DNA of 64,000 nucleotides. It comes from Antennarius striatus. Lineage: Eukaryota; Chordata; Actinopteri; Lophiiformes; Antennariidae. Positions 26,610 through 52,327 of the stretch are shown one piece after another. The position numbers were made by a program, and so were the translations under genes. Within the stretch, counting starts at the first letter, position 1; each line of letters begins with the position of its first letter. The stretch lies in the NCBI RefSeq assembly GCF_040054535.1, contig NC_090792.1:9014491-9078490 (forward strand), in the 5' to 3' direction. Below the pieces are notes generated by a model. That model was not told where the DNA came from. It was given only the letters and a program-made list of their open reading frames with translations, and did not search any database.

Positions 26610-26760
26610 GACTCCTACTTCTATTTTTTACCTTACTCACTGCGAGCTAACTGCTGCTGGCTTTGAAGCACACGTACTACAGCAGCCGAAGCCCCGCCCA
26701 GCGCCGCCACTGCGCATCTCGGCCTTTTTAAATAGCGACCCCTGCTGCCACGGAGGAGAA
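26610..26760 (-). promoter_or_regulatory. srp14: Probable srp14 promoter region, GC-rich
   Basis: Sequence directly upstream of the srp14 ATG on the - strand is much more GC-rich than its surroundings, around 26690-26725. It has clustered CG dinucleotides and CCGCCC/GCGCCGCC stretches that suit Sp/KLF factors. No TATA box is seen. Boundaries are approximate. Confidence 0.4.
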
Positions 26761-27528
26761 CGGCATAGAGCTACTGCAGGAGCATACGCCAAAACACATG
26801 CTCTACTGTACAATTCTGCATTGTACTGTACTGTACTGTAATGCACTCAATTTACATATTGTTATTTATATTATATATTTGTATGCTTATAGTACTTCAC
26901 TCAAAAAATTTACACAAATCATTGAACAATTAACTGAAATTTTTAAAAAAAAAGCATTTTATTGATCATTATTTTTGAGGACTACAAAATCATACAATTT
27001 TGAAATAGTTTAACAACTCGATTGTACTTTCTTATTTACATATTGAAGGCATGGCTTTACGCTACAGTACTATGCTAAAATTATTGCTAAGATTTATCAT
27101 GTCAGGGTAGCTTGCATATTGCATTTCCAACATACAGCAGGCTTAAAAAATGATTTGCAAAATAGCTGGTGTACCAAATAAAGTTTTTTGTCTCCCTGCA
27201 TCCCATGCACAGGCTTTGGATTTTACAGTGATTAAACTGGAACTTCTGTAAACAATTCCTACTTTGCATAAAGAAGCAAGTCAAACATTAAGACTAATCA
27301 GGAGACATGAAAGCAAACACAGTATAATAGCATGTTTCTATATAACCTCCTGTGGTCTATTGATCTATCAACTGTCCTTTGGAGTCATTGGAGTCCCCAG
27401 TTAATCTCACTGCTGTTCTCTGGTTCAACAATGCTAAGGTATAGAGAAGTCACAATCACGCGCAACATTTCAACACATATTCAGACAACAATTTACAGTG
27501 AGAATAAGCTTGGACTCAAATAAATGTT
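26761..27528. other. srp14-pld4 intergenic region, nothing recognised
   Basis: AT-rich sequence with a short TACTG-type tandem run near 26819-26840. Several small frames are open but none looks like a protein, and no known element is recognised. It separates the srp14 promoter from the 3' end of the pld4-like gene. Confidence 0.6.
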
Positions 27529-27534
27529 TTTATT
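27529..27534 (-). terminator. pld4-like polyadenylation signal
   Basis: TTTATT on the + strand reads AATAAA on the - strand, about 235 bases beyond the pld4-like stop at 27769. It is the best-placed canonical signal. Confidence 0.5.
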
Positions 27535-27768
27535 TCTTTACAAATTTCATTAATGTTGACATATTTAATAATCATATAGTATATCCAGTATCCAAATATG
27601 GTTTGCAATAAAGATCCATTACGTCTTCTAAAAATATCAGCCGTAACTCAGTTGAGCCCATTGTAAACACATAATGATAAAATCAAACGACTGAATGCGA
27701 CAAAATCTATGGTGTTTTAGACCCTTGATACTAAAAATACTGTATTTTTAAGTCGTATGAAGTGGTTT

Positions 27769-30185
27769 TTATTTTCTAGACAGTGCACAGTCTGGCTGGT
27801 GCCCCAGGTCAGCGAGGTTCACAGCGAACTCAGAGTGCCAGTCTCTGTCAAAGACTTCCCCGAGCTGTCTCTGCAGGGCTTTGGTCTTCCACACAGGATG
27901 AGGTGCATGCTGGGAAATCACCAGACCCACTCCAGCTGTGGTCAGAAAATAGTCCCCTGACCAGTTTGAGGTACCTGAGCAACAACGCAGCTAGTCAGTT
28001 GTTGGCTAATGGACATGCAGCAAACTGAATCCTTAACATTTGAATAACATGAGTTTAAGATCAACAAATATTAAATAACAGTCCTGAAAGTAATCTGCTA
28101 CTCACCGATGTAAGCCACTTTATCAGTCACCATGTATTTATTGTGATTGACTCTGGAAAATGGAATATCAGTCTGGTTTCCCACAGGCAGGATGTACAGT
28201 TTCTGAGAAGAGAATGACGTAACAAAATAAAGATAATGGAAATAAAAATGTTTACAACAAAGGGTTCTATTTCGTGTTATGTCTCACTATTTGGATGCTG
28301 ACACCCTCGTGAGGACTGTCCATTGAGGCTAGGGACTGAAGGTAGGGCAACATGTCCGGATCCGAGTCGAGGCCACAGCTGATCAGCATCTTAATCTTCA
28401 CCTTCCTGTTGAATGCAGCCGTCCTGATGGCGTCATCAATTAATGGCCAGTACCTGAAAAAGGTGCGAGAATTAAGAAAAAAGTAGGGGACAGAGTTCGA
28501 TGGAAACAAACCATCGTTTTGAGGGTCCACTTCACCTCTTAGGCTTTTCAAACCGCGTGGTAGGGAAGTACTCCATGACAGCTACATGGATGTAGTACCG
28601 AGCCTCCGAGATAATGGAGAGTATAGCATCCAGGTCCAGAGTCCTCGACGATGGGCAGAATGATGGTGGAGAACCCTGGTATGAAATACAAATGTGGAAT
28701 CACCAAAAAGAGAAGAAGAAAAAAACAGCATTTGAGTTGATTCTTTATCAATCAATGGGATTGACACACAGACACACACACAGACACACACACACACTCA
28801 CACACTGTAATTAGCTGTAACATCCTTATAAGATGTTACAGTTTTCTGTATAAAGGAAGTGAAACCTGAAAGACTCACTGCAAGATAAATCTTGCTGGAG
28901 ACATTCTCATTTTTCACCAGCAGGGGGTAATAACTGTTGATGGTGGTGTCATACTTTGCAGGCCAGGGCTCTGGCAGGGAGCTGTTGGACCTTCCCATCA
29001 CCCAGTAGGACTGGAAAATCTTGTACAGGTCCTTTGCTAAATTGGAGCAGTTGTAAACCACTACTCCCAGTTCTTTCACCTAGAGGTTAAAAATAGATGA
29101 ACTGTCTGTGTTTTCTACTTAAACCATCTGTAATCTCAGAGGTTACCTGGGTGAGAGCCCTCCAGTCCATGTTGGCGCTTCCAATAAATACATGCCTTCT
29201 ATCAACAATCCAGAACTTGCTGTGGAGGACACCCCCCACCAACCGCCCAAAGTTCACATTCCTCACCTGGGCTCCTTTGGAGAGACAGAGATCAGATAAA
29301 GGAAGACAGCTCCTCCAGTACATCACCAATCATGACACATAGCGGTCAAGGTAACTTTAGGGTCACTTCCAAACCTTTCTGCTTTAAGACCTTTAAATCT
29401 GTGGAATTTGTTTTAATGGTAGGAATGCTGGCTAGAGCTCGGACAGATATGTTCCTGGAGGGCAGCTCTTCTAGTCCTTTCAGGATGTCCCGTCCCTGCA
29501 GGGAGGACAGCCTCACAGCTACAAGGAACTCTGCAGTGGTTTGTCATGTCTGGGTTAACTTACAAGTATGTCCGAAGAGGTGTTCAAGTTGATGTCGTCC
29601 CCAGTTAAAGTCCAGTAGAATGAGACAATATTCACTTCTTTGGTTGCCATGGAGATGAGATCTTTCCAGGCTTTTCCCAGAGGAATCCCATAGGTTACGT
29701 TGTCTTTGTATTTCACATGCTCGGGGATACTCTCCACCAGGACCATACTGCACAAAAACACACCAACAACACACCTGCTGAAGGATTCCTCTGGACACCG
29801 AACAGAAGATAGTTTGAATTTAAAGAAACAACATGGAAAATCTGAGCTTGAGAAGACATTTTCTAGTCCAGCGTGATCATTACCTACACTGGTTCACAGA
29901 GAAATCTTCACCATCAAGCTCCTCAGGGAGGATCTTGGGGTTTTGGGGGGCAGGTGGTCGTTCAAGCACAGCAATGGCAAGAAGGATCCCCAGAATGACC
30001 AGAGAGACCAAGAGCGCGGCGAACGTCACACAGCCGATAGATCGCTATTGGCATGATGTTTGGCAGAAAATAAATCCAATAACAACACTGGAACAGAAAA
30101 ACAATAGGTTGGTCCACATATGATAATATCCTACCTTCTTGGCTGGAACATAGTTGTCGTGAAGGCTTTTGTACATAGAAGGCAT
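27769..30185 (-). CDS. pld4: PLD3/PLD4-family 5'-3' exonuclease/phospholipase D-like protein (10 exons, 484 aa)
   Basis: Type II membrane protein of the PLD3/PLD4 family. Mammalian members are endolysosomal 5'-3' single-strand exonucleases that limit nucleic-acid sensing, with lipid transphosphatidylation also reported. Exons from the start: 30135-30185, 29884-30044, 29564-29747, 29375-29495, 29147-29274, 28879-29079, 28536-28675, 28288-28453, 28106-28202, 27769-27974; total 485 codons. A short cytoplasmic N-terminus is followed by one transmembrane segment at residues 22-44, then a luminal part with NCS/NSS/NVS glycosylation sites. Both HKD motifs are intact: HSKFWIVD (His190, Lys192, Asp197) followed by GSANMDWR, and HNKYMVTD (His404, Lys406, Asp411) followed by [10 protein letters not shown]. 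The luminal start VLVESIPE is typical of the family. PLD4 rather than PLD3 is inferred from position next to cep170b. The frame stays open 22 codons upstream of the chosen ATG, so a slightly longer N-terminus is possible. Confidence 0.88.
28763..28806. repeat. Imperfect (CA)n microsatellite
   Basis: CA units interrupted by GA, in the pld4-like intron between 28675 and 28879. Confidence 0.85.
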
Positions 30186-30487
30186 TTTCCTTTTTAAGTG
30201 CTCCTCAACTATCTGTACAAAACCAGAGACTTTGACCTTTAAATGGTTCAAAACTCAGGTTTTTTTAAGAACTGAAAAACCTCCCAAACAAAGCAGATGT
30301 GGATACTTTTAAATGTAGCTTCTCCTCCGGACTTCACTGGAACAGAGCTGAAGCATTCAGCTGCTGAATATATTGCAATGTACACAGTTCCTGTTTAGAC
30401 TTTCATTTCAGGTTTTCAGAAGAGAGTTTGCTCAGGCATAAAAAGTACAGCGAGTGAGAAGAAATTAAGAGAAATATGCAAACTAAA

Positions 30488-30493
30488 TTTATT
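30488..30493 (-). terminator. cep170b: cep170b polyadenylation signal
   Basis: AATAAA on the - strand, about 1.6 kb past the cep170b stop and only 300 bases upstream of the pld4-like start codon. The two - strand genes are tightly packed head to tail. Earlier weaker signals in the 1.6 kb may also be used. Confidence 0.45.
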
Positions 30494-32080
30494 TGAAAAA
30501 TCTGTAGTCATCAGCGAACAAATCCCAACAAAAATATATCAGTAATCAATATCACAATCATTGAAATCATCCATGTCCAAATCATTCTGGGGTAAAGGAA
30601 ACAATTACAAAAGAGGGGCAAATTCATAATAAAGAGTTCCATTTCAGCTCTCAAATATGCTGAAGCTTACATTGCATAAAGTGATGAGACAGACTATCCC
30701 ATAGTGGAGAAGTAGCAGCAGCGATAAGTCGTAAAGACAGACATTCAATTCTTACTTGACTTTGTAAACAATCATTGAAACTTCATCAAGCACATTTTTT
30801 GTGGCACTTGTAGCTACACCCCAAAACTACATCACAGTATATTCTGGACTGGGCAGACAGTCACCTGCTTCAGCTGAACACAGCATCAAATATTTACAGT
30901 TGTTTTCAGAAGCATTCGGTTTGCAGCATGTAGTGCTGAAGGGATCATTTACATTAGTGCAAGAGACAAGATTGAGAGGTAATTTGTATGACAGACATAA
31001 ATCTTTAAATATTCATATACATAAGAGTGTAGAAAACCAAGTCACATTTAGTCTCAAACTACTGAATTTATCTTCTTAAATACTAAAATTAAATCACTTC
31101 TCTTGTCATGTGACAAAAGACTGTAGTGTGCTGAACTCCTTCCACTCAGTTGGTTACAACTGCGGTGTTTAGAAATGGAAATTTAAAAATAAGTTTCAAG
31201 CCTCCAATTCTTTAATAAAGACACAAGGTAGAGATCAGGAATGCTGGAAAACCTTTGAACACATTGTTGCCAAGTGACACCCCCACCATTCAGAACGCAC
31301 ATTCCTGAAGAATTTTTACCTCCTCTTGGACAAAATATCATATCCCTTTACTGAGGAGGGCCTGGACAGTCCGTCCACTGGGGGAGGTTTCCAGAACAAG
31401 AACCTGACTGGTAGAAACTCCATTACATCACGTAAGTTGGTCTGGCACTAATCTACCAACTCCCCAAAATTCAGTTACTCATGATAAACCCCAAACAAAC
31501 ACTTTTGAGTTCTACAAAAATCTGTCTCAAAAAACATCATATGAACAAATCAAGAAATGTGATGTGCATATTGAAGATATAAGAATAAAGTACACAAAGC
31601 TCTGCTGCTGAAGTTTTTTTTATACCCAAGACAAATAAATTAACTAATCCTTCAACACATAACTAAATATACAAATATTTACTCATTGATATCCCTGAGA
31701 TGCTCAGGCTGGTGGGGTTTTCAATACCCACATTTTTTGGAATCAAGTTTGTATCATTGGCAAATGAAGATGTCAATCTCTTAACATAGAAAGTCAAGTT
31801 AAGAGACTCATAAAAGTGAAATACAGATTTAAGGAAGTATTTTGGAACTTCCTTAAATCAACACTTTACATGTAGGTCTCCAACAGTGTGTGAAGTTAGT
31901 GCATACTTCACTGTTACTTACACTACTGTATAGTTGTATAGTGTGGTTTTTTTTTGGGTGGGGGGTGAGGGGGGGGATACAGGAAGCTTCAGTTCTGTTG
32001 TCACTTCCCCATTTCTTGCTTTCAATGCCAGTCTACTGCTGTAACACGTGGGTCTGTGGGGTCACAACCCTGGTGGAGTC
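30494..32080 (-). other. cep170b: Probable cep170b 3' UTR
   Basis: Non-coding stretch between the cep170b stop and the AATAAA at 30488. It is AT-rich on the gene's strand and has many stop codons in all frames. It has a C-rich run (G-rich on the + strand) near 31954-31976 and a perfect small hairpin at 31826-31859. No other gene is visible. Confidence 0.5.
31826..31859 (-). other. Perfect 13-bp stem-loop in cep170b 3' UTR
   Basis: GATTTAAGGAAGT at 31826-31838 is exactly complementary to 31847-31859, with an 8-base loop. In a - strand transcript it would fold as a short stable stem. Function unknown. Confidence 0.6.
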
Positions 32081-47006
<14,926 letters not shown>

Positions 47007-47553
47007 TCAAAAAGGGAGAAGGGATGAATGACCGAACAATTCTTCAGGCATGATCCAGACACCTGAACGATGCTAGGTGTCCCTGCTATAGTGAAAACAT
47101 GATTCAAACAAGATCTGTTTTACCAAACAATTCCTGTCTGGCTTCTTAAAATAATTACTCTGAAAATATTTTTTTTTTACTGGTGAGACAGGCCATATGG
47201 GAAATGCTGATATAATTTAAAATACTTTAAACAAATATTTAAACAGCGACCATTTAACTGCACAGGATAAAAACCTGTTGCTAGCAGGCGTCTCAGGAAA
47301 GGTACCGTCGCTAGCAACTTCGAACTTCCCACGGCCACTTCCGATAGTGTGTTGACTTCCTGTAACCTTGGCTAACATTATTAAAATAATCAATAAACAC
47401 ATAACTTCAATTAAAAAACTACGTGTTTTCTCGTAATGGCTGCTCTCACAGTGACTATCACTCCACGGCGGACTGCGGGTGACAGTGACAATGTTTAGCT
47501 AACGTGAACGAAACGAGCATTTTCAAAACGATTAGTTCACAACAAGGACGTAC

Positions 47554-47760
47554 CTTTAACGACTTCTCCACTTTAGTCCGTAGCGAATCCAGTGTTAACA
47601 GCTATATTAAATTCAAATACCGGTAAGTAGAACAAATTCGCCAGGTAACATTGGCGGACAGGTAAATATCGATCACACCCTCTCTTCCCCTGGGACGTCA
47701 ACCAGCCGAAACTCTCCTCCGGCGTCTGTTCAGCGGACCCGGTGACGTCACCCGACAAGT
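47554..47760 (-). promoter_or_regulatory. cep170b: Probable cep170b non-coding first exon and core promoter
   Basis: On the - strand a good donor (AAAG|GTACG) ends at 47554, and CG-richer sequence continues to about 47760. It includes a perfect TGACGTCA element at 47743-47750 and a second GACGTC-like site near 47694. This fits a TATA-less CRE-type promoter with a non-coding exon spliced to 46982. Start-site position is inference. Confidence 0.45.
47743..47750. promoter_or_regulatory. cep170b: CRE palindrome TGACGTCA in cep170b promoter
   Basis: Perfect CREB/ATF palindrome, flanked by GGTGACGTCACC, which is itself palindromic over 12 bases. It is within the proposed promoter, about 190 bases upstream of the donor at 47554. 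Confidence 0.5.
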
Positions 47761-47790
47761 CCCATCAAACGAGCTTCAGCTGAGAGGTAC

Positions 47791-47874
47791 ATGGCGGAAA
47801 GAGGTCTCACTCTGTCTATTTTCGACGACACCGAAACACCAGTTGTGGAAAAACATCCGCACGCCCTCCAGTAG
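47791..47874 (+). other. Small divergent ORF (27 codons) opposite cep170b promoter, doubtful
   Basis: ATGGCGGAAAG... opens a 27-codon frame, starting MAERGLTLSIFDD and ending at TAG, about 40 bases on the far side of the cep170b CRE. It may be the head of a divergent transcript or chance. Position -3 is T, so initiation context is only moderate. No similarity is recognised. Confidence 0.2.
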
Positions 47875-48799
47875 TACTGTATGACCAAAGTATTAGTTTT
47901 TAATAATTGAAAGTGATATCAGTAAAAAAATTTATAAAGTTTGGCCGTATTTGTTGTATTTTATTTATATTTTATGCAAATACGTACGTATATTCCTGCC
48001 AAGCCCAAAAAAACTTGATCACTACCACAATATAATAATGAAACAAACAACAATTAATTTACTTTCACAGCTTTAGAAAAATATGATGTTAAAAGCAAAG
48101 TCTAGGTTTCAAAATGTTTTTGTAAGTTAAAGTAAATCATACAAAGACACAAAAAATATTTTACAACGAGATATATGGCACAAAATGGCAAGGATACAAT
48201 ATGATAAAGAGTTCAAGATTATATATTCATTTCAGATTTAATCAAATTAATACTACAAGCCAGCAAAACACAATTCATGGTAAACTGGCAGGACCTGGCC
48301 TTCAATACATCAGGAGTAAATACAGTACAGATATTTTTGACAATATTGCAGATGATCGTAAAACGTATTCTATAACACTTTAAATCCTATGAACAGATAC
48401 CTGTTTGAATGAATTCATCTCAAATGTGTGTCATAGCTTGGTAAAAATAATTGAAGATGCAGAGGTTGCACATGTTCAGCTAGGAGACAGCTTTAACTGT
48501 TTGTGTGATTGTTTGATTCTTTCTGTTTATAGACGATCTTCGATTCTATTCGCGGCCAGGAAAGACAAGTTACTGATCCGGTGGTTCACGCTGGAATCAT
48601 CGATTTGTGGGATTTACTCTCAATTCATCCACTGCGAGTAGAACGAAATGATTGTTTTTCCATTTTAAGTTGTCTTTGAAACAGAGGTTAAAAATGAGAA
48701 GTTAAAATTGATCTGTAGGTACTACCGCAGACGTCTCGATCATTTTCTCTCACGTAATATAAAAAAACAATTAAAAATGTCTTTACTTCAGCATAATTT

Positions 48800-48814
48800 C
48801 CGCTAGATGGCGCT
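48800..48814 (+). promoter_or_regulatory. CTCF-like core motif upstream of cep170b
   Basis: CCGCTAGATGGCGCT on the + strand fits the CTCF core (CCRCYAGRTGGCGC). It lies about 1 kb upstream of the cep170b promoter. Confidence 0.4.
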
Positions 48815-49073
48815 ATAGCCCAAATTTACTGCATCCCTGTTCAAAATGTGCAGCTTTGTCATGAGATTAATTCAGGACTGGTTTCAGCAGGTGAATAAAC
48901 TTCCAGCCGTCCCTTTCACACACTGTCACTCAGTTCCTGGTGGGTTTGTTGTTGGAGGTGGAAGATGGTCTTATGTACCATTAATGTCTTACAGTTTTAA
49001 ACTAGAACCAAGGCAGTCAGAGACTGCAACATCCAGCGACTTACCCTGACTAGTGCGTAGTCTAGTGCACATG

Positions 49074-49153
49074 GAGAAGGCCAATGTAAGACCGTAGATC
49101 AAAGCTAGTGCACTAGCACTAGCTTTGATCTATGGTTTTACAATTGCCTTCTC
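49074..49153 (+). other. Long near-perfect hairpin (38-nt arms, 4-nt loop)
   Basis: The left arm is 49074-49111 and the right arm 49116-49153, with loop ACTA. Thirty-four of 38 positions are Watson-Crick pairs. In a + strand RNA two of the four differences would be G:U pairs, leaving only a C:U and an A:A mismatch. The upstream flank (49048-49070) repeats the CTAGTGC core. It could be a palindromic mobile-element end, or fold as a pre-miRNA-like RNA. Confidence 0.75.
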
Positions 49154-49154
49154 C

Positions 49155-49390
49155 CTCGTCTTTCTATCCTGTCCGGTTCCTGAGTGTACAAAAGTTTAAA
49201 TTTGACCGTGACCTACATTTCTCAAGGTTAAGGTCATCATCTCACTTTCATCCTCTTTGCCGCCCTAGTAATAAAGAAATGTGAAGATATTTGGTGGATA
49301 TACTAATGGACTAACGGACAGAGGAACGGACATATGAATACTGACAATTACAATACATCAACGCTTTGAAGCGGGATGTAAAAATACTAG
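49155..49390 (+). repeat. Diverged dispersed repeat next to the hairpin
   Basis: Contains TTTGACCGTGACC, ATTTCTCAAGGTTAAGGTCA, GATATTTGGTGGATATACTA, GGACTAACGGACAGAGGAACG, and ends TTTGAAGCGGGATGTAAAAA. I recognise this succession from dispersed elements in fish genomes but cannot name the family. The hairpin at 49074 may be part of the same element. Confidence 0.5.
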
Positions 49391-50169
49391 CTTTAGAATA
49401 TAAATACAAAGAGTAAAACATGAATACATTAATAATTATGTATATACTGTAGTGCTTATATTGTACATTCCATCCTATGGATAATATAATGTGACCAATA
49501 ATGTAAAACACCATCAAATGTAGCTACATCTTATTTTAAATATAAAAGTTAAATTCAGTTCTTAAAATTAGAATGGCACTCGGTAAAGCACCAAGACCCA
49601 AGCCGTCTTAAACCCACAGCTCTGTGATTTTAATTTCTAGAGCAGACTATCTTCTATGTAAACATTTAAATTATTGGATTGTACTTATAGTCACCAATCT
49701 TCTAAATGTGCTTCTTTTGTTCATTTCACTACCAACAGGGTTTAGTATTTTAACAGGGTCTGTATTGGCCCATCCTTTCTGCATAATTCTCCTGACAAAC
49801 CAACAAAGCAACACAGGCAGAAATATAACCTTCTGATTGTTAGTCCATGGTAATGGACAGAAAAACCTTAGATGTGGTGAGTTCAAATAGACCACTGACA
49901 CATATACAGAGTGTGGATTTGAACATAAAGTCCAGATCCAAAGTATCAGGAGTGAGGAACAGCCCGCGTGGAGGTCCCAGGATGGCTGATGGTCCAGCTC
50001 AGACAAGCCTGCTGGAAAAGAGAGAAGGAGGAGGCGGAGATAGTCGCACACAGCTGTGCTTTTGGACTACAAACCTTTTAGAAATGCTGTGAAAAACCCT
50101 TCCAACCACATCTGTGGAGATTATCAGTCATCAGAGTTATAAAAAGAAAAGTTATAAAAAGAAAAGAAT

Positions 50170-50300
50170 AAAATCAAAAGCTTGAAGACACTTCGCTGCT
50201 CATCCAAGAGGCTTCTCCACTGACAAATTTAACATAGACAACTCAGAATCAGAAAAATAAACTTTATTTAACACTGAGGGTTAGTTATGTGGGCTAAGAG
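50170..50300. repeat. Possible repeat remnants
   Basis: A GAAGACACTTCGCTGCTCAT stretch followed by CCAAGAGGCTTCTCCACTGA, then ATCAGAAAAATAAACTTTATTT, both reminiscent of common fish transposon segments. A short direct duplication (GTTATAAAAAGAAAA) lies just before, at 50138-50167. Assignment is weak. Confidence 0.35.
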
Positions 50301-51539
50301 GGGCACATTAAGAAAGCAAGAGAAGAAAATACACAACGGTGGGTGGGCAAAAGCAGCAGATTGTGTGTCATGGCAGACCTTCTGTCAGTAAGTGTGAGTA
50401 GTTGCTGTGAGGGTGTCCATATAGTAATATATCGACTGTCCTACCAAACATTCTTCAAGGTGGAGACTGACTCGCCATCGAGCAAGCAACAGAAATGATG
50501 GAGACAGACCTGAAGTAACAAAAGAACAATCAACCAACTGAATGTTAAAACAAAACTATGAGTATGGATTTAAGGCCTAAACAGAGTCAGTCTAATAACA
50601 ACCTTCTGAGTTTTTTAAAGCCTGTAGAATGACAGGAGGTCTGTATACAGGATGGAAGAAAAGATTTAAGGAGATAAACCAGGAGGGACGTGACCAATAG
50701 TTCAACTAAAGCACCTAACAGACAGAATTTACCTTGATAAGTGGAGAGAAGCTAACTGGTGCCGCAGTACAATATATCTTTAAATTTGAAACTGCTGTCT
50801 TTCAAACTACTTTGGGACATGACCTGTACCAGATTTAGGCCATCTTACCCTCCACTTCACCCTGCTCTTTGTTTAAGGAAGAGATGTGCAGTCAACAGGT
50901 TGAACCTGTTTCTGCGGGCCCTGCCTTCCGTCACACAATAACTCCCCACCCTCCGGTGAAGAAACCGGCTCTTTCACACCAAATCCTGATCCGGTGTCTC
51001 TCACTGAGCCCTCTGAGTCAACAATGAGACGTTTCCCCCTGAATATATTTTGACATAAGAGAAGTTCATGGGGTCATGCCTTATGCTGTCCTGTGTTCCC
51101 ATCTCATCCAGCCTTCTGATGTGCTTTGGTATGACTGTTTGCTCTTGCTGGAATAGCAGCAGGGCAGTGCTGTCAGTACGGAGAATGCAACTGCAAGCAC
51201 TGTGTGAGGCAGCATCCTGTCCTGCTGAAGCATCTATAACAAGACAATGATTGAGCTGCTCTCTTGCCTCCATGCAGCTGATCTTGCACCACTGAGACAT
51301 TGAGGAACATAAAAGATTTCACTTTCAGTGATTAAGTATATTTACAGTAAAGCAGAATTTAGCTAGTAAAAACACGGCTGGATAGGAACAAAACCTTTGT
51401 TGAATTTTAAGTTGCAGCTTTTGTATAGACAGTGTTTCATCTGTATCACCAGCCTTCACTGATTCTATAACTGCAATTTGTATCTCATATATAGAAGCTC
51501 TGTGCTGCAGGTTGTGTGAGTGACACATTCCCCACACAG

Positions 51540-51890
51540 CAGAACACTACATCACCTTGGGGAGGCCTGCGGCGGAGCTGCATCCCCGGCTCTGAGGAGC
51601 GTTTTGGGCAGTGCAGCTGGAGTCAGGTGAGGGATGGTTGTCAGGTGAGTGCCACACCGGGCCGGGCCTCCGTCTCATAATGTGGCGCTTTGTATTACAG
51701 CTGGCCAAAAGACAGGCTGTGTGCCCTGGCTGTCAACATCTGCTCCAGAGACCGTACCATCTGCCCAGGGGCCCGGGGGGAGCATCTCTCAGTCTCAGAC
51801 CAGCTGCAGAGCCCCAGACGTGGACCTGAGTGGTCGTGCAGAGGCGGAGAACACAGCCAACACACAGTCAGCGTTGCAGAGCAGCGGGAT
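51540..51890. other. GC-richer patch of unknown nature
   Basis: The block is clearly richer in G and C than its neighbours (for example GCCTGCGGCGGAGCTGCATC and GCCCAGGGGCCCGGGGGGAG). It contains GT and AG dinucleotides that could act as splice sites, including GTATTACAG before CTGGCCAAAAG at 51702. Open frames here are short and not recognised. It may be an exon of an unannotated transcript or a regulatory block. Confidence 0.3.
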
Positions 51891-51897
51891 ATTCACC

Positions 51898-51900
<3 letters not shown>

Positions 51901-51948
<48 letters not shown>
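51901..51948. repeat. (CA)n microsatellite
   Basis: Twenty-four CA units in the cep170b-akt1 intergenic region. Confidence 0.96.
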
Positions 51949-51952
<4 letters not shown>

Positions 51953-52321
51953 AGCGTTTTGTCTATAAGGTGGAACTACAGTCAGGTTCCTATAAATGAT
52001 CTCCCACTTAGCAACAGACTGCTGCTGGGTTTTTTTTGTTTTTTTTTTAACTATTTAGTGGCTCAGATCAGATGAGGAAGGAGAACACATGACAACGGCT
52101 GGACTGCAGAGGACTCTTCTTGGGGAAACAGATGCATTGGATTTTCTTTTGTTTGCTTTAATTCCTGTAAATTTTAAGCGACCTGTCAAGACATACAGAA
52201 CAATATTTCACAATAAACTTCAGAAATGTAAATGAGATGTTTTTTTAGTTCATTAATTCAAGTTCAAGAGCAGCACTTAAAAACTTCACAAATGAGCCAA
52301 CGCAGCTTATTGCTAAGACAT

Positions 52322-52327
52322 TTTATT
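52322..52327 (-). terminator. akt1: akt1 distal polyadenylation signal
   Basis: AATAAA on the - strand, 1.8 kb past the akt1 stop at 54148. Confidence 0.5.

Larger units (their letters stand above)
47880..52320. other. cep170b-akt1 intergenic region without a recognised gene
   Basis: About 4.4 kb with no long or recognisable ORF. In particular there is no C2H2 zinc-finger or BTB frame corresponding to ZBTB42, which occupies this interval in human. It holds a hairpin (49074-49153), a diverged dispersed repeat (49155-49390), a weaker repeat-like patch (about 50170-50300), a GC-richer patch (51540-51890) and a CA repeat (51901-51948). Confidence 0.65.

Noticed and set aside
30186-30251. Upstream in-frame extension of the pld4-like protein (MNHLKVKV...)
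   Set aside because: The frame is open, but the residues do not resemble the short cytoplasmic tail of PLD3/PLD4 and a better-placed ATG follows. Kept only as an alternative.
51001-51300. 99-codon - strand ORF in the cep170b-akt1 intergenic region
   Set aside because: Composition is not protein-like over its length and no domain is recognised. Not zinc-finger or BTB, so not zbtb42.
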